From Desulfobacteraceae bacterium (GTDB lineage Bacteria > Desulfobacterota > DSM-4660 > Desulfatiglandales > Desulfatiglandaceae), in contig CP070700.1 in the NCBI GenBank assembly GCA_020349865.1, positions 1,700,776 to 1,707,603 of the forward strand: a stretch of 6,828 bases of DNA. The letters are read 5' to 3'. The position numbers and the translations under genes are program-made. Under the pieces are notes generated by a model, which did no database searches, was not told the origin of the DNA, and worked only from the letters and a program-made list of their open reading frames with translations. Below are positions 1 through 5,150 of this stretch, piece after piece. Numbering within the stretch: the stretch's first letter is position 1; every line of letters starts with the position of its first letter.

Positions 1-363
1 ACAAACCGGCCTTTCCGAAATGCCTTCAAAAATAATTCCATCAAAACCTGAGTGTTTAAGGTCAACCCCCCATCGACCACCGGAATTGGCCTGAGCCCAG
101 ATATTGGTTAAGGGAGACTTGGCAACAACACTGTAGCGGGCGGCGCTCGGAGAAGGGGTTCCGGTCAAAAGGCCGGACATAAAGACAAGTTTGTTTTCCG
201 GCCCTAATGGGTCTATGCCCGGGTCAACTTCATCAAAGAGATATTTGCTGGCTATTCCCCTCCCCCCTAAAAACTTCTTTGCCAGTTCCTCTGGAATTTC
301 CTCTTCTGAGATCTTCCCCTCTGTCAGATCCACCCTCAAGATTTTTCCCATCAATCCAAACAT
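1..363 (-). CDS. Aldehyde:ferredoxin oxidoreductase family protein, N-terminal part (truncated by window edge)
   Basis: The first 121 residues of a protein whose family is usually about 600 residues; the rest lies left of position 1. Family knowledge: these enzymes hold a tungsten (or molybdenum) bis-pyranopterin centre and one [4Fe-4S] cluster in the cytoplasm, and interconvert aldehydes and carboxylic acids using ferredoxin. Seen here: the AFOR N-terminal domain, with the opening GKILRVDLTEGKI, the LGGRGIASKYLF segment (residues 32-43), PENKLVFMSGLLTGT (55-69), SAARYSVVAKSPLTN (73-87) and SGGRWGVDLKHSGFDGII (94-111). R76, N93 and the SGGRWG stretch lie where this family contacts its pterins. 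The cluster cysteines would be further downstream and cannot be checked. The start is fixed by GGAGGT at 370-375, six bases before ATG. A MoaD-like gene lies upstream on the same strand. The substrate cannot be told from this fragment. Confidence 0.93.
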   Translation of the reverse strand, partial: MFGLMGKILRVDLTEGKISEEEIPEELAKKFLGGRGIASKYLFDEVDPGIDPLGPENKLVFMSGLLTGTPSPSAARYSVVAKSPLTNIWAQANSGGRWGVDLKHSGFDGIIFEGISERPVC

Positions 364-501
364 CTTGCTACCTCCGTTTTAGGGTCTTACCATGGTAATT
401 CACTGCTGCCCAAAATAAATTGAAATCTGCATTTTTTAATATCTCAGTACTTGATTTTCCAAAAAGCACTTTGAAAGCAAAAATTCAGGTTGTCTTAAAC
501 C

Positions 502-517
502 GCAAAATGCTGTCCAA
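502..517 (-). promoter_or_regulatory. Possible sigma-54 (-24/-12) promoter upstream of the AOR gene
   Basis: Read on the minus strand this is TTGGACAGCATTTTGC. The GG and GC doublets have the exact spacing of -24/-12 elements, and both YTGG and TTGC are intact, but the CACG part between them is poorly matched. A transcript would have a leader of about 125 nt before the AOR ATG. No enhancer-binding regulator gene is in the window. Such a short motif can occur by chance. Confidence 0.25.
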
Positions 518-623
518 AAACCAATGTCACAAGTAAAGGCAACATCACCCCCATTTGTAAAGCGGCCCACGTCCTATATCTCTTGCTGGACAAAAAGGTT
601 TGGCAAGGGTATTTGGGTCCCTC

Positions 624-812
624 AAGAGGGGCAGGAGGGTTTTTCTAACGTGACTGCCGGGAGGGCGCCGTCTTTTCGTGACTTATCAGTGGGGGAAACC
701 GCAGCTCGACAACGTCGAGAATGCGGAGGGGGCAAGACTCCCCCGCAGATAAGACACTGAAAAGACCAGCCCGGGAGGCTCGGAACGGAAGAAAAACCCT
801 CATGCCCCTCTT
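624..812. repeat. 189-bp imperfect palindrome with nested hairpins (MITE-like element or structured RNA)
   Basis: The outer arms 624-646 and 790-812 are reverse complements at 22 of 23 positions (the one mismatch pairs 634 with 802). A second stem pairs 670-677 with 759-766 (8 of 8) and 678-687 with 748-757 (9 of 10), with a single bulged base at 758. Between these two stems each arm carries its own small side hairpin: GCC-GGGAG-GGC at 656-666 and AGCC-CGGGA-GGCT at 768-780. The centre has hairpin 699-726 (CCGCA/TGCGG around CTCGAC-AAC-GTCGAG) and an alternative hairpin 722-747. It is clearly GC-richer than its flanks. No target-site duplication could be seen directly outside the arms, and no transposase or reverse transcriptase is in the window. 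It may be a miniature transposable element, a dispersed palindromic repeat, or a non-coding RNA; strand unknown. Confidence 0.75.
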
Positions 813-917
813 ATCAGCCGCATGTTTGTACAAGCGTGATGGTAATTGAAACATCTAACATGCAATGTGTGTCCTAAACTAAAAAAACCGCTGATCTGGT
901 ACAAAAATCAAAAGGGC

Positions 918-1490
918 TTAAACGCCAAAATCAGTTTTTAGTTTTCTGAGGAGGGCCTTAAACGAATCGAATTCCTCTGATTCCAGTTCATCCGGAAATC
1001 TACCGCTTACTTGTCCTGAAAGCTCTACGAGCCTAAGGGCTGCCTGGGCGGCCGCCGCTAATTTTGCCGCCTTTTTGAAATTGAAAGGCACCAATTTGAG
1101 TTTATTCGTGGCCAGTTCTCTGACGACGTTGAGCTCCTTTTTTAATATCCTTTTCCATCTTTCATACTTTGCCTCAAGAACGTAATCAGCATCTCTGCCC
1201 ACTTCACTGGGAACGATTTTGACTGAGCGGCATTCTCCATGCCACAAATCCATCAAGACAAAGATATCGTCATCTAATCCTGCGTTCGGGTCAGCCTTAA
1301 AGACCAGCGTAAGTGAGCCCTCCCATGTCCTCGCAACTTTCTTGTATCGCTCATCGCCTTGAACCTTTTTTTCAAATTCATAAACCCATTCCGGCGTAAG
1401 CATGGTGTAAGGTTCTGATTCTGATTTTTTCCTTTCCTCAACCAATTTGGCGTAATGTTCATCCCATTCTTTTGTCCCGGCTTTATACAT
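918..1490 (-). CDS. SCP2 sterol-binding-domain-like protein
   Basis: A 190-residue soluble protein without signal peptide or membrane segment. The N-terminal part (1-35) is charged and helical. Residues about 36-165 resemble the SCP2 sterol-carrier fold: an early helix (PEWVYEFEKKVQ), a beta strand WEGSLTLVFKA (56-66), the DDDIFVLMDLWHGECRSVKIV strand pair (73-93), a DYVLEAKYERWKRILKKEL strand-helix (102-120), then an alanine-rich helix (141-154) and a basic C-terminus. SCP2 domains bind lipids or acyl chains in a hydrophobic tunnel; a ligand here cannot be predicted. The frame is open upstream to 1562, but the start at 1490 is preferred because of GGAGG at 1498-1502, seven bases before ATG, and because the extra 24 residues are not family-like. 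It lies 72 bp after the MoaD-like stop and upstream of AOR, probably in one transcript with moaD. Confidence 0.75.
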   Translation of the reverse strand: MYKAGTKEWDEHYAKLVEERKKSESEPYTMLTPEWVYEFEKKVQGDERYKKVARTWEGSLTLVFKADPNAGLDDDIFVLMDLWHGECRSVKIVPSEVGRDADYVLEAKYERWKRILKKELNVVRELATNKLKLVPFNFKKAAKLAAAAQAALRLVELSGQVSGRFPDELESEEFDSFKALLRKLKTDFGV

Positions 1491-1497
1491 AGTATAA

Positions 1498-1502
1498 CCT
1501 CC
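1498..1502 (-). promoter_or_regulatory. Ribosome binding site deciding the SCP2-like start
   Basis: GGAGG (within AGGGAGGT) on the minus strand, seven bases upstream of the ATG at 1490. It favours this start over the longer frame beginning at 1562. Confidence 0.8.
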
Positions 1503-1562
1503 CTCTATGGTAAGATTAGGGCACCCCTTCCTTATATCACACCAGAAGACCCCATGAAACAC

Positions 1563-1853
1563 CTATCCTCCTGCCAGGGGAGGAAAAAGTGCAACCTCAT
1601 CTCCTTCTTCCAATTCGGTGTCCAATCGGTTCGGCAGGTACTTGTAGTGCCGGCCGTTCACCAACACCCTGATGTGATCACTTAAATCCTTCGTTTTTCC
1701 GTCAAAGATCAAGTCACTGAACTCCTGGCCAAATCTTTTGCATAGATTGGACAACACAGCCCTGAGGGTGGCATTTTCCATCTCTATTTCTAACACGCCT
1801 TTGTCGCCCATTGCATTTTTTAAGGTGAGATAGCCTGTTACCTTGATCCTCAT
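1563..1853 (-). CDS. MoaD/ThiS family sulfur-carrier protein
   Basis: A 96-residue beta-grasp (ubiquitin-fold) protein ending in PPLAGG, the C-terminal di-glycine that MoaD proteins use as a thiocarboxylate sulfur carrier. Other family marks are IKVTGYLTLKNAMG at the start, IRVLVNGRHYKYL (61-73) and LEEGDEVALFPPLAGG (81-96). It is longer than classical MoaD (about 80) and resembles the long MoaD form common in archaea and anaerobes. Known role: MoaD with MoaE converts precursor Z (cPMP) to molybdopterin. With an AOR gene on the same strand, inference is that this copy serves the tungsten or molybdenum pterin cofactor of that enzyme. Start chosen at 1853 because AAGGAG (1861-1866) stands seven bases before ATG and the protein then begins in the family manner; the frame is open further back to 1991 but that part is not conserved-looking. 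No moaE or activating moeB is in the window. Confidence 0.9.
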   Translation of the reverse strand: MRIKVTGYLTLKNAMGDKGVLEIEMENATLRAVLSNLCKRFGQEFSDLIFDGKTKDLSDHIRVLVNGRHYKYLPNRLDTELEEGDEVALFPPLAGG

Positions 1854-1860
1854 TAAAGAA

Positions 1861-1866
1861 CTCCTT
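1861..1866 (-). promoter_or_regulatory. Ribosome binding site deciding the MoaD-like start
   Basis: AAGGAG on the minus strand, seven bases before the ATG at 1853; it excludes the longer frame starting at 1991. Confidence 0.85.
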
Positions 1867-1962
1867 TTTTCGCACCTTGCTGAGAGAAGTATCGATATGA
1901 GACAATATACTTTTTTGGACGGTTTTTTGAAAGGAAATGAAAAAAGAGGTGTCCTTTCCGTG

Positions 1963-2004
1963 ATTATGGCATTTTTCTTATACTCCCGCAACGATTCTGG
2001 GCAA
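1963..2004 (-). promoter_or_regulatory. Candidate sigma-70 promoter region for the moaD-SCP2 transcript
   Basis: Two overlapping minus-strand candidates. TTGCGG (1986-1991), 17-bp spacer, CATAAT (1963-1968); and TTGCCC (1999-2004), 16-bp spacer, TATAAG (1977-1982). Both -10 boxes match consensus at five of six positions, the -35 boxes at three or four. Either would give a leader of roughly 100 nt before the ATG at 1853. Confidence 0.35.
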
Positions 2005-2177
2005 ACGGCAACACTTCAGCCCTTTCAAAACCATGCCTCGCTGGTAAAATAAGTGATGATGACTTTTGTGAAATAGCTGACAGAAGGTCTTAGTTATTGA
2101 GTATTTCGAAAATCAAAATTTAAGTTTAGTCTTTGAGGAAGAGGCTTTGCATTCCACGGGGCAGGCGCAGGGATTGT

Positions 2178-2196
2178 GGCCTCCTGCTCGCAGGCC
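2178..2196. repeat. Hairpin in a GC-rich patch downstream of the protease gene
   Basis: GGCCT (2178-2182) and AGGCC (2192-2196) form a perfect 5-bp stem around a 9-base loop that can itself pair as CTG/CAG. It stands in a GC-rich patch (about 2146-2210) inside AT-rich DNA, 40 bp past the protease stop. There is no T-run, so it is not a standard terminator; it may be a remnant of a dispersed repeat. Confidence 0.35.
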
Positions 2197-2235
2197 CTAC
2201 GGCTCGGAGAGAAAATAGCCACTTATGGACATTAA

Positions 2236-2841
2236 TTAGGCTCCTTGACTTCTATAACCGTATATATTGTTTAAAAATGAAACGCATTCATCACAAAATA
2301 GCATCCCTCTACTATCAATAATTGCCCGAACATAGCCCAGGTATCCAAATTTATTAATCTCCCCTTTACTCATTGGGCATAACGATCCATCACAAGCCGC
2401 CTTATAAGAAGCATGGTCTGTTAAGCCGAAATTATGCCCCACCTCATGCAAAGAAACCTTTAAGGTCCGGTCAATGTATAAATCATAATCGCTTTCAGAT
2501 TCAATTTTTGATGGGCTGAGTTTTTTTGTAGAAACTACTGCGATATCATTGTCAGGATTCTTGCCTCCAAAGATAGAATTATAAAATTCATCTTTATCTT
2601 TGGTCTTTAAATCTGCATCTGTTATGCCCAGGGTGTGTCCGCCAAATTCATCATGAAGCACTATTGTCAATAAATGAGCATCAATACTGTCAAGTAAGGG
2701 GGTATCATGATGGAATAATTTATATTCTTCTATTATCCCTCGAAATGATTCTAAAATTCTGTTTCCGATCTCTTTGAGACTACTGTAGGTAATATAACTG
2801 CCAATTCGCACAATGTATAATTTTGACAAATTTTTAAGCAT
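2236..2841 (-). CDS. Archaemetzincin-like zinc metalloprotease
   Basis: 201 residues, no signal peptide, so probably cytoplasmic. The zinc motif is HEVGHNFGLTDH (132-143): H132, E133 and H136 are the standard first two ligands and catalytic base, G139 the metzincin glycine. A cysteine pattern C150-x4-C155-x-M157 and a later C183-x2-C186 match the archaemetzincin (M54) layout, with M157 as the likely Met-turn and the four cysteines as a second zinc site. The preceding region (LGITDADL 71-78, FYNSIFGGKN 86-95, IAVVSTKKL 100-108) also matches that family. Deviations: position 142 is Asp where archaeal members usually have His, and the gap from M157 to C183 is 25 residues, longer than usual. Substrates of this family in bacteria are unknown to me. 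The gene is visibly richer in A+T than its neighbours, suggesting transfer. It has a strong promoter but no clear ribosome binding site. Confidence 0.82.
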   Translation of the reverse strand: MLKNLSKLYIVRIGSYITYSSLKEIGNRILESFRGIIEEYKLFHHDTPLLDSIDAHLLTIVLHDEFGGHTLGITDADLKTKDKDEFYNSIFGGKNPDNDIAVVSTKKLSPSKIESESDYDLYIDRTLKVSLHEVGHNFGLTDHASYKAACDGSLCPMSKGEINKFGYLGYVRAIIDSRGMLFCDECVSFLNNIYGYRSQGA

Positions 2842-2880
2842 AATCGTTTACATTATAGAAGTGTCATTTTTGTAGTAATT

Positions 2881-2909
2881 ATTATAGGGAAGCTGTATTT
2901 GAGTGTCAA
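2881..2909 (-). promoter_or_regulatory. Consensus sigma-70 promoter of the metalloprotease gene
   Basis: On the minus strand: TTGACA (2904-2909), exactly 17 bp, TATAAT (2881-2886), a perfect match to both boxes and optimal spacing. Transcription would begin near 2874, leaving a leader of about 33 nt. The heptamer TGACACT overlaps the -35 box (2902-2908) and recurs 42 bp downstream in the leader (2860-2866), which could be a repressor site pair. Confidence 0.75.
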
Positions 2910-3098
2910 TTATGACCACTCGCGTGATTCATATACAATCATTAGCGTTACAAAGCAATTTTTCAGGTCCTGTTTCATATTATCGGCCAAAAGATTTAAC
3001 TTCTTGAGTTTAACTTAGAAAAGTTTTTGAAGGGCGGCGAATAGGTCTTTGCGAGACTTGATTTTGCAAACTGGAATTTAATAAAGGTATTCAGAGGC

Positions 3099-4271
3099 TT
3101 ATTGTGAGCGGATCAGGCTGTAGACTCGGACTTTCTCTTTTACATTTTTGAAACTCATGCGACCGCGATCAAAGATAGGGATCTGGTCTTTTATCCGCTT
3201 TGCCGTCTCTGGACCAACAAGTATGTCGCCTTCCACAGAGGCTGAGGCAATTCGTGCTGCCAAGTTGGTGACAGGCCCGGTGGCGGTAAATGTCATCCTT
3301 GTTCCTGCCGCACCATTAAATTTGGTCATACCAACAGCGGCTACGCCTGAGTTTATTCCCATGTTTACATATACAGGATCGAAGCGACCTTCCAATTCTG
3401 AATTGATCTCCTCTGTTCTTAGTCGGATATCTAATGCTGCTTTAGAGGCGTTAAGGGCATTTTTCTGCTCCGACCCCTCGAAAATGACCATCAGTCCATC
3501 TCCGGCCGTTTCATTGATGTCTCCCCCATGGGCATAAATGATATCGAGGAAACTGGAAAAGTATTTCTCGATAATGAAGTTGACTTTTTCCTGTGTCAGA
3601 GATTCACTGATTTTAGTGTATCCGGCAACATCCAAAAAAAGGATTGAGACGTCCACGTTGCGCTTCTCAAAGGAGGGGGCAGAAGGATCTTTCGTCACAA
3701 TCTTTTGTACCGTCTCAGGTACGAACGGCCGCAGGTGCGTCAAAATTTGATCCAAATTGAGTTTTTCTTGTGCCACCTTCCAATGATTTTTTGTGTTGAT
3801 GATGGCATTTGTTGCGAGGTCTGCAAGGTCCTTCAAAAGTGTTATATCCAAATCCTCAAAACTGTTTCCATCCTTTGCAATGACATCTAAAACCGCTAAA
3901 GGCTGTTTTCCGTCGAAAATGGGAATAGCAACCTCGCAAATCTCCTCTTCAGATTCATTACTTGGCAATGGATCCGTATTTTTTTGACGATAGGAGCATT
4001 GAAATTTAATCGGATGGTCAAGGGCCCCTTTGATTGTCTCACGCCCCCGTTTGCAAAGCTGGCAGTTGATCCGGTCCTTGTATACGGCACAATGCAGAGG
4101 GCGGGTGTAGTGCAAAGCCTCTGGATCGAACATCAGCAGGCAGGCTTCGCGGGAATTGGGTACCGTTATTTTGGCCTCATCCCTTATCATCTCCAAAATG
4201 TCCCCTATGTTGAGGGATGATGTAACTTTTCGTGCAACCCGGGAGATATTTTCAAAGCGTTCTTTGTACAT
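3099..4271 (-). CDS. GAF-domain class III adenylate/guanylate cyclase
   Basis: 390 residues, soluble, with no membrane segment. Residues about 1-160 form a GAF-type sensory domain, a linker helix follows (162-195), and the catalytic cyclase homology domain spans about 203-388. Catalytic features: FLDVAGYTKISE with metal ligand D214, AGDGLM with metal ligand D258, and transition-state residues N336 and R340 in TNLAARI. The substrate-selecting pair is mixed: E254 stands where adenylate cyclases have Lys (Glu is the guanylate cyclase residue), while T329 is at the Asp/Thr position of adenylate cyclases. Product (cAMP or cGMP) is therefore open. The GAF part has a cysteine set C61, C70, C73, C92 that could bind a metal or sense redox state. 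Start at the ATG at 4271: no other start codon lies in the open frame upstream, but the ribosome site is weak. It lies 170 bp downstream of dinB-like and is probably expressed alone. Confidence 0.9.
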   Translation of the reverse strand: MYKERFENISRVARKVTSSLNIGDILEMIRDEAKITVPNSREACLLMFDPEALHYTRPLHCAVYKDRINCQLCKRGRETIKGALDHPIKFQCSYRQKNTDPLPSNESEEEICEVAIPIFDGKQPLAVLDVIAKDGNSFEDLDITLLKDLADLATNAIINTKNHWKVAQEKLNLDQILTHLRPFVPETVQKIVTKDPSAPSFEKRNVDVSILFLDVAGYTKISESLTQEKVNFIIEKYFSSFLDIIYAHGGDINETAGDGLMVIFEGSEQKNALNASKAALDIRLRTEEINSELEGRFDPVYVNMGINSGVAAVGMTKFNGAAGTRMTFTATGPVTNLAARIASASVEGDILVGPETAKRIKDQIPIFDRGRMSFKNVKEKVRVYSLIRSQ

Positions 4272-4312
4272 GAAATAAGTCCCATGAATTTCAAGTTTTA
4301 GTTTATCACGTT

Positions 4313-4342
4313 TATAATCCGGAAGGAAATGAAATCCGTCAA
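4313..4342 (-). promoter_or_regulatory. Weak candidate promoter for the cyclase gene
   Basis: On the minus strand TTGACG (4337-4342), 18-bp spacer, ATTATA (4313-4318), leading to a leader of about 35 nt. The -35 box is five of six, the -10 box is poor. A 14-bp palindrome stands 11 bp upstream of the -35 box. Confidence 0.25.
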
Positions 4343-4353
4343 TGATAGATAGT

Positions 4354-4367
4354 GACCGTTAACGGTC
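4354..4367. promoter_or_regulatory. 14-bp perfect palindrome, possible operator
   Basis: GACCGTTAACGGTC is a perfect dyad in the 170-bp gap between the dinB-like stop and the cyclase start. Symmetry and position just upstream of a candidate -35 box suggest a binding site for a dimeric regulator. It is not followed by T on either strand, so a terminator is unlikely. The regulator is unknown. Confidence 0.4.
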
Positions 4368-4441
4368 TCAAACCCTGAAGGTTATGCTTTTCATGAAAAA
4401 CACCTTGTACACCATTCTTAGTGCTTTCCTCATTTAATTGC

Positions 4442-4969
4442 CTAATATTTCTGCCATCCTTTGCCCTGGAGCAAGCCGCGCGCGTAGGCTGCCTGCCCTG
4501 CATGCAGCACCGCATCATCCATTATACTGACCAGACGCACGCCAACCGTAGGCAGCGGCTGGAACCACGGCTCGTCAAGCTGTCGGCCGAGATCATTTTT
4601 TGCTAAAGTAGGGAAGTAGTTCGTCGATCGTTCCAGTACGGCACGATGATAATCCAGTAGCGTCTGAACATCCGGGGATTTGAACGCTGCAACTTGCTCT
4701 GGGGTGTGGCCAAATCCGGTATCCTTAGGATCAGCCGGACGGCTGAACCTAGAATGCCACCCGACCTTGATCCACAGTTGCTCCTCTCCCATTAAGGCGG
4801 ATATCTGGGCGTCTTGTTGCCTTGTCAGATGCCAAGCCAACCAACCAATACTGTTACAGTCGTAACGAGGCTGCCAGTTCAAGTCGTCCTCTGTAAGTCC
4901 GTTAAGCACATTCTCCAGAGACTCGAGTGCGCGTTCATAGCCATCTGCAAGCAAATCATGCCATTCCAT
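4442..4969 (-). CDS. DinB-fold family protein (DUF664-like putative metal-dependent protein)
   Basis: 175 residues, four-helix bundle type of the DinB/YfiT superfamily, which includes thiol-dependent S-transferases and isomerases. Family marks: an N-terminal helix ending in LTEDDLNWQP (25-34), NSIGWLAWHLTRQQDAQ (39-55) with metal-ligand candidate H47, a TGFGHTPEQV segment (84-93), LLDYHRAV (104-111) and DDAVLHAGQAAYARGLL (151-167) with ligand candidate H156. In many family members the residue four before the last His is also His; here it is D152, so the metal site may be H47/D152/H156 or weakened. Substrate unknown; anaerobes usually lack mycothiol and bacillithiol, so the cofactor is open. 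Start 4969 is set by GGAGG at 4975-4979; the frame is open back to 5071, but that extension is not family-like. It is divergent from the aldo/keto reductase gene. Confidence 0.8.
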   Translation of the reverse strand: MEWHDLLADGYERALESLENVLNGLTEDDLNWQPRYDCNSIGWLAWHLTRQQDAQISALMGEEQLWIKVGWHSRFSRPADPKDTGFGHTPEQVAAFKSPDVQTLLDYHRAVLERSTNYFPTLAKNDLGRQLDEPWFQPLPTVGVRLVSIMDDAVLHAGQAAYARGLLQGKGWQKY

Positions 4970-4974
4970 TGCTG

Positions 4975-4979
4975 CCTCC
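4975..4979 (-). promoter_or_regulatory. Ribosome binding site deciding the DinB-like start
   Basis: GGAGG on the minus strand, five bases before the ATG at 4969. The next upstream ATG (4981) overlaps this site, and it and the TTG at 5071 lack such a sequence. Confidence 0.75.
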
Positions 4980-5150
4980 ATTTTCTTAATAAGTGCACTG
5001 CTTTTCCATTGTCGTTTCCTGTCGATCCAACGGTTAGAGAATAGATTACACGCGCTAAGCGTAAAAAACAATTAAATTAGGTATAGGTACTTGAAATATG
5101 AGGTCAAAAAAGGGTGTGATTTATTCTTCAGAATTTTTTATAGTGAAATC

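Larger units (their letters stand above)
364..917. other. 554-bp gene-free stretch before the AOR gene
   Basis: No convincing gene on either strand. The part nearest AOR (376-620) is AT-rich with a possible sigma-54 site and otherwise nothing distinct. The middle (624-812) is a GC-rich 189-bp palindromic element. The part next to the SCP2-like stop (850-917) has a run of seven T on the minus strand (centred near 886) that could end the transcript of that gene, but the stem before it is only about three pairs, so I do not call a terminator. Open frames here (for example 524-760 plus, 645-854 minus) follow the palindrome and have no protein-like character. Confidence 0.6.
1854..2235. other. 382-bp gene-free stretch between protease stop and moaD-like start
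   Basis: No gene seen. From right to left: a GC-rich patch at about 2146-2210, AT-rich DNA at 2050-2130, a candidate promoter for the moaD cluster at 1963-2004, and an AT-rich leader with a purine/pyrimidine pair of short inverted repeats (AAAGGA near 1930 and TCCTTT near 1953). The short open frames are low-complexity or shadow frames. Confidence 0.6.

Noticed and set aside
624..812. Retron msr-msd RNA
   Set aside because: No reverse transcriptase gene is nearby, and the long terminal arms are also explained by a dispersed palindromic element.
524..854. Open frames on both strands across the first palindrome (524-760 plus, 645-854 minus)
   Set aside because: They follow the inverted-repeat structure, show no protein-like composition and lack ribosome sites.
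876..892. Rho-independent terminator after the SCP2-like gene
   Set aside because: There is a run of seven T on the minus strand, but the preceding stem is only about three base pairs.
1854..1991. Longer N-terminus for the MoaD-like protein
   Set aside because: The ribosome site at 1861-1866 points to the ATG at 1853, and the extension is not family-like and crosses the candidate promoter.
3148..3537. 129-codon plus-strand frame inside the cyclase gene
   Set aside because: It is the opposite-strand shadow of the cyclase catalytic domain, whose motifs are unmistakable.
4388..4399. TTTTCATGAAAA palindrome after the DinB-like gene
   Set aside because: It is a short AT-rich dyad of a kind common by chance, with no promoter next to it.
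4970..5071. Longer N-terminus for the DinB-like protein
   Set aside because: It uses a TTG start without a ribosome site, and GGAGG at 4975-4979 fits the ATG at 4969.
5091..5150. Aldo/keto reductase start at 5091
   Set aside because: It would add 20 residues before the usual family N-terminus, and its upstream sequence is no better than that of 5151.
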